Source of the DNA: Paenibacillus camerounensis
GTDB lineage: Bacteria; Bacillota; Bacilli; Paenibacillales; Paenibacillaceae
Assembly: GCF_000723885.1 (NCBI RefSeq)
Contig: NZ_CCDG010000037.1
Span: 28,822-92,821, forward strand
Length of the DNA: 64,000 nucleotides
Direction: 5' to 3'
Under the pieces are notes generated by a model. It was not told the origin of the DNA. It saw only the letters and a list, made by a program, of their open reading frames with translations, and did not search any database. The position numbers and the translations under genes were made by a program. Shown in pieces: positions 32,675 through 41,775 of this stretch. Every line of letters starts with the position of its first letter. Position 1 is the stretch's first letter.

Positions 32675-34597
32675 TCACCTTTCTGCTTCGTTCATCCAGG
32701 CTGTGTAGAGCTCATCCAGCTCCGTCTGCGCTGAGTCACGGCTAAGCTGAAGCTCTGCCAGCTTCACTGCATCGCTGGCGATGGCGGGAGCCAGCATCGC
32801 GGCATCGATCCGGCGGAGCTGTTCCTCGGCAGCAGCAATATCCTGCTCCCATGCTGCAGCAGAGCGCTGTTTCCGGGGAATGGCTGCCGGAGCTGTAGCC
32901 TTGGGTTGGGTACTCTTGCCGCCAGGGGAATTTCTATTATCCGCAGGTGTGCCGGAAGCAGCACGCTCTGCCTGTTTTTCCTTGTAATACTCATAGTTTC
33001 CGTTGAAGGCGTGAAAGCGGCCGCCTTCGATGGACCAGAGCTTGCCGAAGCAGCGGTTGATGAAGTAGCGGTCATGGGATACCGCCAGCACGGTACCCGC
33101 GAATTCCTCCAGCGCCTCTTCCAGCGCCTCCCGCGAGTCGATGTCCAGGTGGTTGGTCGGCTCATCAAGGATGAGCAGATTCGGACGGCGGTGCATCAGC
33201 ACCGCGAAGCGCAGCCGCGTCCATTCCCCGCCCGACAAATTGGCGACGGTCTTGAAGACATCGCTGCCGTAGAAGAGGAAGCGGGCGAGCTGTCCGCGGG
33301 CTTCCCCTTCCTCCATACCTGCTTCTTCGCGGAAATAGCGCAGTACAGAGAGCTTGCCGTCCTCAGGCACCGCTTCCTGGGCCAGGTACCCTACGGCCGC
33401 CCGGGAGCCCAGTGTGCAGCTTCCGCTATCCGGCGTCTCCTGGCCGAGAATCATCCGCAGCAGCGTACTCTTGCCGGCACCGTTGCCGCCGATCAATGCA
33501 GCCGTTTCGCCGTATCTCAGAATGTCACTGGCGCCGGAGAAGAGGGTGCGGCTGCCGTAGCTTTTGCTGATCCGGTCGAGGATGACAGCCTGATTGCCGG
33601 TCCGGTCCTCCTGTTGCAGCTGCAGATCCATTGCCTTGCGTTCCAGAATCGGACGCTTAATCTTGACCATCCGGTCCAGCGCCTTCTGCATGGAGGCAGC
33701 CCGGCGGTGGAAGGAGGGGTTAGGCGGATTGGAGCGGTTGCCCCATTCAATCAGCCTTTTGATACTTTCCTGCATCTGCTTGATCTTTTTCTGCTGCTCC
33801 TGGTAATCGGCGAACTGCTGAAGCAGCCGGGCTTCCTTCTCTACCTGATAGCCGCTGTAATTGGTGTGATAGGTGATGGCTTCGCCATCTTCAATTTCGA
33901 CGACCTTTTTGACTACGGCATCGAGGAAATAGCGATCATGTGAAATTGCCAGCACGGTGCCTTCATAGGCGAGAAGATATTGCTCCAGCCATTCGATAGC
34001 CTCCATATCCAGATGGTTGGTCGGCTCATCGAGCAGCAGCACATCGGGACGGCGCAGCAACAGCTCCGCCAGGCCGACCTTGGTTTTCTCACCGCCGGAG
34101 AGGGAGGCGAACCCGCGCTCATATTGGGAGACAGCGATGCCGAGCCCTGCTGCGACCCGCTGGATCGAAGCGTCGATTTCATATCCGCCGGCTGCTTCGA
34201 ATTTCTCCTGCAGGCTGCCGTATTCCTTAAGCAGCCTGTTCCAGGCCGGCCCGTCGTTTGCGGCGTCAGAGGATGACATCTGCTGCTCCAGCTCCCGCAG
34301 GCGGCTCTGCCAGGACAGAGGCTCAGCGAAGCTGCGCTGGAGCACGGCATATACCGTTTCTTCGGTTCCGGCCTCCTGAATTTGGGCAAGCAGGCCGGTC
34401 ACGCTGCCCCGGCGGATGGAGATCTGCCCCTGATCCGGGCGTTCTTCGCCGCTCAGCAGGCGGAACAGGGTTGTTTTTCCACAGCCGTTGCGGCCGATCA
34501 GGCCGATCTTTTCGCCTTCGCGGATATCAAAGGTGATGTCCTTCAGGACGAGCTGGGCACCGTGGTATTTCTGGACATTTTGGCATGAGATAATCAT
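32675..34597 (-). CDS. ABC-F family ribosome-associated ATPase
   Basis: 640 residues, ATG at 34597 behind AAAGGAG. Two ABC domains without membrane segments: Walker A GRNGCGKTTL and GGNGAGKSTLL, signatures LSGGEKTKVGLAELLL and LSGGEWTRLRFAVLM, Walker B VLLLDEPTNHLDMEAI and LLILDEPTNHLDID. Between them lies the interdomain linker with conserved charged helices (NPSFHRRAASMQKALDRM), and the C-terminal 80 residues look like a Uup-type coiled coil. ABC-F proteins bind the ribosomal E site; some resolve stalling, others protect against antibiotics. The attenuator-like leader at 34664-34887 hints at the second. First gene of a two-gene unit with the ASCH protein. Confidence 0.93.
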   Translation of the reverse strand: MIISCQNVQKYHGAQLVLKDITFDIREGEKIGLIGRNGCGKTTLFRLLSGEERPDQGQISIRRGSVTGLLAQIQEAGTEETVYAVLQRSFAEPLSWQSRLRELEQQMSSSDAANDGPAWNRLLKEYGSLQEKFEAAGGYEIDASIQRVAAGLGIAVSQYERGFASLSGGEKTKVGLAELLLRRPDVLLLDEPTNHLDMEAIEWLEQYLLAYEGTVLAISHDRYFLDAVVKKVVEIEDGEAITYHTNYSGYQVEKEARLLQQFADYQEQQKKIKQMQESIKRLIEWGNRSNPPNPSFHRRAASMQKALDRMVKIKRPILERKAMDLQLQQEDRTGNQAVILDRISKSYGSRTLFSGASDILRYGETAALIGGNGAGKSTLLRMILGQETPDSGSCTLGSRAAVGYLAQEAVPEDGKLSVLRYFREEAGMEEGEARGQLARFLFYGSDVFKTVANLSGGEWTRLRFAVLMHRRPNLLILDEPTNHLDIDSREALEEALEEFAGTVLAVSHDRYFINRCFGKLWSIEGGRFHAFNGNYEYYKEKQAERAASGTPADNRNSPGGKSTQPKATAPAAIPRKQRSAAAWEQDIAAAEEQLRRIDAAMLAPAIASDAVKLAELQLSRDSAQTELDELYTAWMNEAER

Positions 34598-34663
34598 AGG
34601 TATTCTCCTTTATATAATGCCTGCAGCAGCCGCTCCCCCGGATAGAGGACTGAAAATGGACGC

Positions 34664-34696
34664 AAAAAGACCGCGAGGAAATTTCCCCGCGGCCTT
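34664..34696 (-). terminator. Leader terminator upstream of the ABC-F gene
   Basis: Read on the minus strand, AAGGCCGCGGGGA pairs with TCCTCGCGGTCTT around an AATT loop and is followed by TTTTTGC. It lies 67 bases before the ABC-F ATG and 21 bases after a short open frame, so it would stop transcription before the gene unless prevented. Confidence 0.75.
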
Positions 34697-34717
34697 AACA
34701 TTCTCCGGTAGTACAGC

Positions 34718-34879
34718 TTATCCGTTGAAGTGTGGCTGGAAAGGCATTTCACAATTGTGTAGTGTTATTAAATTCTTGTAAATGGACAGACTTCTCCCGT
34801 TGTCGGCATTTACATGAACGATGCCAGCCATAGCGATAGGCAGCCGGCTAATAACACTGTTGGTCCAATTGCGATCCAT
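34718..34879 (-). CDS. 53-codon leader ORF of the ABC-F gene
   Basis: ATG at 34879 lies 9 bases after AGGAGG in a purine-rich GAGGAGGTGTGGAGGA site and the frame ends with TAA at 34718-34720, just before the leader terminator. It encodes MDRNWTNSVISRLPIAMAG and on to a C-terminus PFQPHFNG. It has no recognised domain. Its position between ribosome site and terminator is that of a regulatory upstream ORF. A second, overlapping frame (34810-34887) encodes a hydrophobic 25-mer from a GTG codon. Which frame is translated is not clear. Confidence 0.5.
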   Translation of the reverse strand: MDRNWTNSVISRLPIAMAGIVHVNADNGRSLSIYKNLITLHNCEMPFQPHFNG

Positions 34880-35049
34880 TCCTCCACACCTCCTCTTTTA
34901 ACAAATTTAAAGTTAGTTTAACCAATATCGGCAGAAGATGCAAGCAAAAAAAAGCGGAGCGCCCGCAGCATATAATTTTGAATGCACAAGTAGGATGTAA
35001 AAGGGCAGGGAGCCTGCCTGGTATTCTGAACGGGAAAGAAGGAGAGAAT

Positions 35050-35427
35050 ATGGCGATTTTTAACGGGCTTCTGGGGCATGCGACCCAGGTAGAGCTTGCT
35101 GATGTACAACGTGAGTATGACCGGATTCTGGCTCCGGGGGAGAAGATCGAACGGGCGTATAAGCTGATCAGGGACATGTTTATTTTTACGGATAAGCGGC
35201 TGATTCTCGTTGATAAACAGGGGGTAACCGGCAAAAAGACACAATACCATTCCATTCCCTACAAAAGCATCACCCATTATTATGTGGAGACGGCCGGGCA
35301 CTTTGATCTGGATGCGGAGCTGTGCCTGTATGTGTCCGGAAGCGCATTGCCGCTTAAAAAGACGTTTAATAAATCGGTCAACATATATGAGGTGCAGGCG
35401 GTATTATCGCAGTATATTCTGAAATGA
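35050..35427 (+). CDS. Bacterial PH-domain protein
   Basis: 125 residues from ATG 35050 (AAGGAGAG upstream); the frame is open earlier but without a ribosome site. The sequence ILAPGEKIERAYKLIRDMFIFTDKRLILVDKQG, then KKTQYHSIPYKSITHYYVET and FDLDAELCLYVSGS, is the bPH_1 pattern of YvbH/DUF1696-like proteins. Relatives form ring-shaped oligomers; function is unknown. It is a single-gene unit, divergent from the ABC-F leader. Confidence 0.88.
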   Translation: MAIFNGLLGHATQVELADVQREYDRILAPGEKIERAYKLIRDMFIFTDKRLILVDKQGVTGKKTQYHSIPYKSITHYYVETAGHFDLDAELCLYVSGSALPLKKTFNKSVNIYEVQAVLSQYILK

Positions 35428-35451
35428 ACTGGCTGTTACTGCAGCGGCAGG

Positions 35452-35991
35452 CTACACGGTATAAGGGAGCAGGAATGCCCCGTAGGCAAAAGCGGCCACG
35501 ATCACCAGCGCAGGGTGGAGCTTAAGCCATTGTATGGCGGCAAAAGCAAGGGCGGCGATGATCAGCGTCTGCCAGAATCCGATGGCTTCCGCCGGACCCT
35601 GGGCCATTGTAATAGTCAGCACAGTCATCATAACGGCAATAACCGGCTGTACAAGCAGCGTCATGCCTTTAACGGCAGGCGACTGCTTGTATTTATGCAT
35701 GGCCTGAAGCAGGATGATCAGCGCAGCGGCCGAAGGGAGGACGGTAGCGGTCAGCGCCAAGGCGGCTCCAGCCCAGCCAAAGACTCCGTAGCCGACATAA
35801 GCGGCAATTTTGGTAGCGATCGGCCCGGGCAGGGCATTGCCCAGCGCCAGCATATTGGAGAACTGCTCATCGGTAAGCCAACCGTAATGCGGGACAATTT
35901 CCTGGTACATCAGCGGGATGGAGGAGGGGCCGCCGCCGTAGCCCAGCAGATTAGCCATAAAAAATCCATATATCAGCTCAAGCCATTCCAT
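35452..35991 (-). CDS. Chromate transporter (CHR family), short subunit B
   Basis: 179 residues, ATG at 35991, directly after the stop of its partner; ribosome site AAGGGGGG lies in the partner's end. Five or six membrane helices with the CHR motif FFMANLLGYGGGPSSIPL and the second motif LGNALPGPIATKIAAYVGY. Firmicutes encode the transporter as two half-length proteins (like YwrA/YwrB of Bacillus) that act together to export chromate. Confidence 0.92.
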   Translation of the reverse strand: MEWLELIYGFFMANLLGYGGGPSSIPLMYQEIVPHYGWLTDEQFSNMLALGNALPGPIATKIAAYVGYGVFGWAGAALALTATVLPSAAALIILLQAMHKYKQSPAVKGMTLLVQPVIAVMMTVLTITMAQGPAEAIGFWQTLIIAALAFAAIQWLKLHPALVIVAAFAYGAFLLPYTV

Positions 35992-36573
35992 CTAGGCAGT
36001 CCCCCCTTTGTTATTCTTCTTCGCAAGTAGCCGGTAATGAACCGTCCCATAGCCCAGAAAAAGCACAATCACGATGGCCGGATGAAGCTGCAGCACCTCC
36101 AGCAGCACCAGCGCCAGCAGCAGAAAACCAGCCCCGATCCACTTCCCCAGCCCTTTGAATGCCTTTTGGGCAAATTCGTAAGCCATCATCCCGAGCATGA
36201 CCGCGATAACAGGTGAAACAGCAGCAATCATGTTCGCTACCGTCCTGGAGCCGCTTAGATGATTGACGGCGGAGAGCAGGGCGATCATAGCAATACCGCT
36301 GGGCAAAATGTGGGCCAGAACGGAGAGCAGCGCTCCCCGGACTCCCTTCCGTTTATAGCCGAGATAGGCGGCCATCTTGGTGGCGATCGGGCCCGGCAGG
36401 GCGTTGGCGATGGCCAGCGTCTCCCCGAATTCGTCATCGCTCATCCAGGCATAGCGGGTTACGGCGTCGTGGCGGATGAGCGGGATTACAGAAGGACCTC
36501 CGCCATAACCGAGTATCCCTGTTCTGCACATGGCAACGGCGATCTGTACATATTCATTGTTGGCCAGTTTCAC
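35992..36573 (-). CDS. Chromate transporter (CHR family), short subunit A
   Basis: 193 residues from GTG at 36573, preceded by AGGAGGGG. Same fold and motifs as its partner: GILGYGGGPSVIPL and IANALPGPIATKMAAYLGY. The two genes abut, so translation is coupled. Together they form the antiparallel halves of a full CHR transporter. Divergent from the gamma-glutamyltransferase gene. Confidence 0.92.
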   Translation of the reverse strand: MKLANNEYVQIAVAMCRTGILGYGGGPSVIPLIRHDAVTRYAWMSDDEFGETLAIANALPGPIATKMAAYLGYKRKGVRGALLSVLAHILPSGIAMIALLSAVNHLSGSRTVANMIAAVSPVIAVMLGMMAYEFAQKAFKGLGKWIGAGFLLLALVLLEVLQLHPAIVIVLFLGYGTVHYRLLAKKNNKGGTA

Positions 36574-36757
36574 AAGACCCCTCCTAATAAAATGGTATGT
36601 ATGAAGAGATTAAGCGATGAGGTGCAGCGGTCTGCGGTGTTCTGAACATTCTATCCTAACCGGCAGAGAGCCACTACCGAACAAACCGGATTTCGCTGAA
36701 TGTTTGTGCACCGTATACAAAAAGTGGCCGTTCCGGTTTGAGTTTGCCCTTAATGCA

Positions 36758-36787
36758 TTGACAGGGGAATTTGCTGTGCGGTTAAAT
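36758..36787 (+). promoter_or_regulatory. Sigma-A-like promoter of the ggt-amidase pair
   Basis: A perfect TTGACA at 36758-36763, 18-bp spacer, TTAAAT at 36782-36787. The rest of 36574-36757 shows no gene. Confidence 0.6.
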
Positions 36788-36826
36788 GACGGTAACTTTA
36801 AACGAGAATGTTGAGGGGGATGGCAC

Positions 36827-38404
36827 ATGACGACACAGCCGGTGACCGGTACAAAAACAATGGTGGTCAGCCCCCATTACCTGGCTTCTGCCGCAGGTGC
36901 AGAAGTATTGTACAAGGGGGGGAATGCCTTTGATGCGGCGGTAGCGGTCAGCGCTGCGCTTGCCGTGGTCTACCCGCATATGACGGGGCTGGGCGGCGAT
37001 GCTTTTTGGCTTACGTACAGCGCGGGCGAAGGGCGCGTACGGGCCTATAACGGCAGCGGACGGTCCGGCCACGGCGTCCGCCGGGACCTGTATGCCGGGG
37101 AGACGGAGATTCCCCGGCGCGGGGTCCGCAGCGCCATTACGGTACCCGGAATGGCGGACAGCTGGGCAGCCGTACAGGGAGAGTACGGCCGCCTGCCCTT
37201 TGCGGAGGTGCTGGAGCCGGCCATCGGCTACGCATCCGCAGGGTTTCCGCTGTCGCCGGACCAGCACGGCGGCAGCGTTCTTGCCGGAGCCGCGCTGAGC
37301 CGTGAAGCGGCGGCGGTGTACTTGCCCGGCGGGAGGCCTCCGGCCGCCGGGTCCGGGTTTGTGCAGCCGCAGCTGGCCCGGACGCTGCGTGCCCTGGCGT
37401 CGGGCGGCCGCGACGCCTTCTATAAGGGAGGGATCGCGCAGGATATAAGCGATTATATGCTTGCTGCGGGCGGGTATCTTACCCGTGAGGATTTTGCCGG
37501 CCATTACGGGGAGTGGACGGAGCCCGTATCCACAGAGTATCACGGATACAGTGTCTATCAGGCGCCGCCGAACTCGCAGGGCTTTGCGGCACTGATGGCG
37601 CTCAATATACTGGAGCGCTTCGATTTCAGCAGCATTGAGCACGGCTCCTATGAGTACTACCATCTGCTGGCCGAAGCGCTGAAGCTGAGCTTCCGTGACC
37701 GGGATCAGGTGCTGACAGATCCGGCATTCTCTCCGGCTCCCCTGGACCGGCTGCTCGATAAAGGATATGCACAGCAGCTGGCATCTACCATCTCCCTGCA
37801 CCGTGCGGCGGCAATCGGCAGTGAGCCGGTTGGCCGTGATACCGCTTATGCTGCGGTCATTGACGGGGACGGCAATGCGGTGTCGTTCATCCAAAGCCTT
37901 TATTTTGAATTCGGCTCAGGGATTGTAGCTGGAGATACGGGAATTCTGCTGCAGAACCGCGGCTCCTTCTTCTCATTGGACCCGAAGCATATCAACACGC
38001 TGGAGCCGCATAAGCGCACCTTCCATACCCTTATGCCGGCAATGGCATGCCAGGGCGGCAAGCCTGCTTACCTGTACGGGACGCAGGGCGGGGAAGGGCA
38101 GCCCCAGACGCAGACGCTGCTGCTGACCCGGATGCTGCATTACGGAATGAATCCGCAGGAGGCGGTAGCTGCTCCGAGATTTGTGTGGGGCAGAACCTGG
38201 GGAGAACCGACCCAGGAGCTGAGGGTGGAGCAGCGGGCGGGGCGTCAGGTGCTTGATAAGCTGGCCGGCGCAGGACATCTGGTACGTGAAGCGGCAGCAT
38301 ATGACGGCATCATGGGTCATGCCCATGCCATTGCGGTAGACAGCTCCGGACTGCGCAGCGGCGGAACGGATCCGCGCTGTGACGGAGCGGCTATCGGATG
38401 GTAG
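36827..38404 (+). CDS. Gamma-glutamyltransferase family protein
   Basis: 525 residues, ATG 36827 after GAGGGGGA. No signal peptide, unlike the secreted Ggt of Bacillus, so it acts in the cytosol. It has the N-terminal KGGNAFDAAVAVSAALAVVYPHMTGLGGD block and the self-cleavage/nucleophile Thr in GRDTAYAAVID (about residue 341), then FGSGIVAGDTGILLQNRGSFF and the GTQGGEGQPQTQTLLLTRML substrate region. Length and start fit intracellular Ntn hydrolases of the GGT family such as YwrD. It shares an operon with an amidase. Confidence 0.92.
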   Translation: MTTQPVTGTKTMVVSPHYLASAAGAEVLYKGGNAFDAAVAVSAALAVVYPHMTGLGGDAFWLTYSAGEGRVRAYNGSGRSGHGVRRDLYAGETEIPRRGVRSAITVPGMADSWAAVQGEYGRLPFAEVLEPAIGYASAGFPLSPDQHGGSVLAGAALSREAAAVYLPGGRPPAAGSGFVQPQLARTLRALASGGRDAFYKGGIAQDISDYMLAAGGYLTREDFAGHYGEWTEPVSTEYHGYSVYQAPPNSQGFAALMALNILERFDFSSIEHGSYEYYHLLAEALKLSFRDRDQVLTDPAFSPAPLDRLLDKGYAQQLASTISLHRAAAIGSEPVGRDTAYAAVIDGDGNAVSFIQSLYFEFGSGIVAGDTGILLQNRGSFFSLDPKHINTLEPHKRTFHTLMPAMACQGGKPAYLYGTQGGEGQPQTQTLLLTRMLHYGMNPQEAVAAPRFVWGRTWGEPTQELRVEQRAGRQVLDKLAGAGHLVREAAAYDGIMGHAHAIAVDSSGLRSGGTDPRCDGAAIGW

Positions 38405-38422
38405 GAGGAAGGAGTGAGGACA

Positions 38423-39697
38423 GTGATTCATAATAATGACTATGGTGCATTTATCGCCCCGGAGCTGGAAGCCTCCGGCTCGCAGCAGGGTGAATTAAGA
38501 GGACTCCGCTTTGCCGTAAAGGATGTGTTTGCTGTAGCCGGCCACCGGTCTTCCGCCGGGAATCCGGCATGGCTGCGCAGCCATGCACCTGCAGAGGCGC
38601 ATGCGGCGGCTGTCAGAAGCCTGCTGGATGCCGGTGCAGCACTGCATGGAGCGGCGCATACCGATGAGCTGATGTACAGCCTGGGCGGGGAGAATGCTCA
38701 TTACGGCACGCCGGTGAATCCGCGGGGAGCCGGGCGGGTTCCCGGCGGTTCATCCAGCGGGTCAGCGGTGGCGGTAGCCTCCGGCGCCGTTGACTTTGCG
38801 CTCGGAACGGATACCGGCGGCTCGATCCGTGTCCCTTCCGCATACTGCGGCGTGTATGGTTTCCGTCCGACACATGGAGCCGTAGCGATGGACGGCGTTA
38901 TTCCGCTGGCACCGGGATTTGATACGGCAGGCTGGATTACGGACAGTCCGGAGCTGCTGCAGCGTGTGGGGAAGGTGTTGATTGGCGGAGGCGGGACAAT
39001 GAAGCAGAGTGCAGCTGCGGGTGATACTGAATACCGTGCAGGAGAAGAGGCAGTAATCCGAATGTCTGTACCCGGCCGAATCCCCGGCCTGGAACGGACC
39101 CCGTCCAGAATGGTCAGGCTGTACATCCCGGCGGACTGCTGGGCGCTGGCTGAGCCGGAAAGTGCCGTCTTCCTGAAGCAGGGGCTAACACGGCTGCAGG
39201 CTGCCGCGGATGAGACTGTAGAAAACGTAGTCTCTGCAGAAGGCCTGAAAAGCTGGATGGATGTGTTCAGAGAGCTGCAGGCTGCTGAAATCTGGGCCGC
39301 CCATGGCGCGTGGATAAGGCAGGAGCAGCCGGTCTTTGGTCCGGATATCGCTGCACGCTTCACCTGGGCGGCAAGCATTGCCGGGCAGGACCATAGCCTG
39401 GCAGCCGCCCGGCGGCGGGACATTGCTGAACGGCTGCAGGAGCTTCTCGGGGAGGACCGCTGCCTGGTCATCCCGACTGTGCCCGGACCGGCCCCGCTGC
39501 GCGGTGCTAGTCTGCAGCAGCTGGAACGCAACCGCAGCGGGGCTATGATGCTAAGCTGCATTGCGGGTCTGGCGGGCCTGCCGCAGGTAACGCTGCCGGT
39601 TGAAGGTCCGGCCGGCCTGCCGCTCGGGCTGTCCGTTATCGGCGGCAGCGGAGAGGATCTCCGCCTGCTCTCATGGGTTAATGAAATATGGACTTAG
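38423..39697 (+). CDS. Amidase-signature (AS) family amidase
   Basis: 424 residues from GTG 38423, 8 bases after AAGGAG; GTG 38414 overlaps that site. The Ser-cisSer-Lys triad is visible: Lys in LRFAVKDVFAVAG, cis-Ser and Ser in GGSSSGSAVAVASG and TDTGGSIRVPSAYCG. The C-terminus ends LPLGLSVIGGSGEDLRLL, as usual. The enzyme hydrolyses an amide; the GGT-like neighbour (19 bases upstream) suggests both degrade the same amidated or gamma-glutamyl compound, which is inference. Confidence 0.9.
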   Translation: MIHNNDYGAFIAPELEASGSQQGELRGLRFAVKDVFAVAGHRSSAGNPAWLRSHAPAEAHAAAVRSLLDAGAALHGAAHTDELMYSLGGENAHYGTPVNPRGAGRVPGGSSSGSAVAVASGAVDFALGTDTGGSIRVPSAYCGVYGFRPTHGAVAMDGVIPLAPGFDTAGWITDSPELLQRVGKVLIGGGGTMKQSAAAGDTEYRAGEEAVIRMSVPGRIPGLERTPSRMVRLYIPADCWALAEPESAVFLKQGLTRLQAAADETVENVVSAEGLKSWMDVFRELQAAEIWAAHGAWIRQEQPVFGPDIAARFTWAASIAGQDHSLAAARRRDIAERLQELLGEDRCLVIPTVPGPAPLRGASLQQLERNRSGAMMLSCIAGLAGLPQVTLPVEGPAGLPLGLSVIGGSGEDLRLLSWVNEIWT

Positions 39698-39760
39698 TAC
39701 GAAGAGGGCGGGCTGTTGAAGCTTTCCGCCAGACAGGCAGCTATGCTGGCGCTGAATATG

Positions 39761-39813
39761 GCATAAGAAGGGATCGAAGCCGAAAGTTACCGGTTTCGAT
39801 CCTTTTCTTATGC
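39761..39813. terminator. Bidirectional terminator between amidase and fapA
   Basis: GCATAAGAA plus GGGATCGAA at 39761-39778 pairs with TTTCGATCC plus TTTTCTTATGC at 39794-39813. A long stem serving the two convergent genes. Confidence 0.8.
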
Positions 39814-39850
39814 TTTATCTGAACGGTCCATGCACTCGTCCGAGCGGCTG

Positions 39851-41704
39851 TTAATCTTTACGCTGCATGCTTTGCGGCGTGAATACGATGTCCTCGGCAG
39901 GCTCAATAATTTCTTCCGAATAGCGGCCCACTGTGACTCTGCCGGCATAAATTTTACGGGCAGTGATTTTCCTTCCGGCTTTCAGGAATGAGTTGGCGCT
40001 CGATTCACCGCCTACGGTCTGGGCGGTGAGAGTTCCTGCCGCCTCCAGATTTGACCCGCGGCATATAGATTCCTGATGAAGGAAGGTGATATCGCCCGAG
40101 GAGAATAGCTCGCTTTGCAGAACCCCGTCCTTATGAATAATAATATCGCCGTTGGATTTAACCGTACTGTTCTGGCATTGGGGGAGGTCTACCCGGACCT
40201 GTGCTTCCTGCATGCGGGCTACACCGGAATACAGATCCTTAAGTAATTTTAAAAATGAAGCCAGAATAGCATCGCTGAAAAAATCAATGAATTGGGTCGG
40301 GCGTAAAAATACATCCAGCATGCGCTTCAACTGTTCTGTGTCCTGATGATAAGTATGCTTAATGTTGGAAAAGACGGACTGCAGATCACGGATGAGGCCG
40401 GGAATTTTTTTGTATTTGCTTTCCATCAGCAGAAGAATAATCTGACCGAACTTCGCGGTTTGCTGCCGCGATTCAACCTTCTCGGTAAGCAGGCTTGATG
40501 CCTGCCGCAACAAATGAACCTCTTCAATCAGCTGCTTGGAAAGGGTGTACAGTCGGTTATACATCACGCCGAAATAGCCGGAATACAGCTGGCTATTGAT
40601 AACATTTCCCATAACCAATATGCTTCCTGTTGCTGTAATAGTAGAGCTGTAGACATTTCCGTAAATATAGACATTACCCAGTGACTCAATAATCATGTTA
40701 TCTTCAACATCCTGATAGACAATGACATCGCCTGAAAATACAATATTACCTGTTTTGATATTCACATTACCAGGAATAACATATTCGGTTGATATATCAA
40801 AGTATTTGACGTTAGTACCTGTCATTCGCGGCCGGCCTTCCTTCAGCGCGGTGATTTCATGGCTCGGCAACAGCGCTGTATGCTCTTTGGCCACTACTTT
40901 TACATCCCTGGCCGGGGCCGCAGGCAGTATGCTTCCATAGACATCATACCCGGGAACCCCTTCCCGCGGCAGGTGCTTTCGGGCAATGATATCGCCTGTT
41001 TTTGCTGAGGGGATCCGCAGATGGTTTCGGTAATCCACAGAGCGTTCATTTTCATTTTCACTGAAAGCATTCTCAATATGCTCGGAAAAAAATAAATCCA
41101 GCTTTGCATCTGTACCCGGCACAGGGGGCTTGCCTTCCGCGACACAAACCGGCTGATGGCTCGGATTATTTAATTCTGCATAAATGACCGGGATATTAAG
41201 ATTGCGTGTTATCGATCTTTTCTCAAAATCGGCTATGATCTGTTCAATGGTCAGTGTTGACAGCAGGAGGGTACGGTCGATGCGGGCCGTTAATTCGAGC
41301 TCGGTAGTTGCCGGGGAACTTACCAGAGTCCAGGCGTACTGCTGCACCCGTTCAATGGCTAGGAACGCTTTGAGCTTGTCGTCAGAGACTGTGATCTCGT
41401 ACTGGAGAGGTTCATGTACCGTCCAGCTAATCCGATCTGTTGCCAACACCTCTACCGGACCTGTTACTAGCTCATTATTTAACTTGAGAATAAGGGGCGG
41501 ATGTGCTGTGAGGACTGCCGGCTTGCCGCCGTGCATAGGAGAAGTAATATATATCTGATTGTTTTGGACGACAATCATTCCGTTGCTGATTTGTTTATCA
41601 TTTGGCTGCTGGGCAACTGCGGATTTCCCCTCTGGCGCAATTTCCTTGACATCCAGCTGATCAATCAGCTCATTCAAATATTTCTCGGTAATTTTCTGGG
41701 GCAT
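39851..41704 (-). CDS. FapA (DUF342) family polymer-forming protein
   Basis: 617 residues, ATG at 41704 after AAGGAG. The N-terminal half has the FapA core (EHIENAFSENENERSVDYR, DIIARKHLPREGVPGYDVYG, KEHTALLPSHEITALKEGRP). The centre is a right-handed beta-helix: INIKTGNIVFSGDVIVYQDVED, VYIYGNVYSSTITATGSILV. A coiled-coil insert (about 375-470) and a second beta-helix (SNGDIIIHKDGVLQSELFSSG) complete it. DUF342/FapA proteins are linked to flagellar assembly or c-di-GMP signalling; the riboswitch and sigma-D-like promoter upstream support that. No other flagellar genes are near. Confidence 0.88.
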   Translation of the reverse strand: MPQKITEKYLNELIDQLDVKEIAPEGKSAVAQQPNDKQISNGMIVVQNNQIYITSPMHGGKPAVLTAHPPLILKLNNELVTGPVEVLATDRISWTVHEPLQYEITVSDDKLKAFLAIERVQQYAWTLVSSPATTELELTARIDRTLLLSTLTIEQIIADFEKRSITRNLNIPVIYAELNNPSHQPVCVAEGKPPVPGTDAKLDLFFSEHIENAFSENENERSVDYRNHLRIPSAKTGDIIARKHLPREGVPGYDVYGSILPAAPARDVKVVAKEHTALLPSHEITALKEGRPRMTGTNVKYFDISTEYVIPGNVNIKTGNIVFSGDVIVYQDVEDNMIIESLGNVYIYGNVYSSTITATGSILVMGNVINSQLYSGYFGVMYNRLYTLSKQLIEEVHLLRQASSLLTEKVESRQQTAKFGQIILLLMESKYKKIPGLIRDLQSVFSNIKHTYHQDTEQLKRMLDVFLRPTQFIDFFSDAILASFLKLLKDLYSGVARMQEAQVRVDLPQCQNSTVKSNGDIIIHKDGVLQSELFSSGDITFLHQESICRGSNLEAAGTLTAQTVGGESSANSFLKAGRKITARKIYAGRVTVGRYSEEIIEPAEDIVFTPQSMQRKD

Positions 41705-41775
41705 TTGGGGTTAGCTCCTTTTTGTGTAATCAGTGGCATTTGAACATAAGAGCCGGAAACAGCTCCTGGTGGCAG

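Noticed and set aside
32906..33943. 345-residue plus-strand frame opposite the ABC-F gene
   Set aside because: No ribosome site and no motif; the ABC motifs are on the minus strand.
34928..34937. GCCGATAT on the minus strand near the ABC-F leader
   Set aside because: No TAAA-like element 14-16 bases upstream, so it is not a sigma-D promoter.
36782..37894. 370-residue minus-strand frame opposite the GGT gene
   Set aside because: Arg/Gly-rich shadow frame in GC-rich coding DNA.
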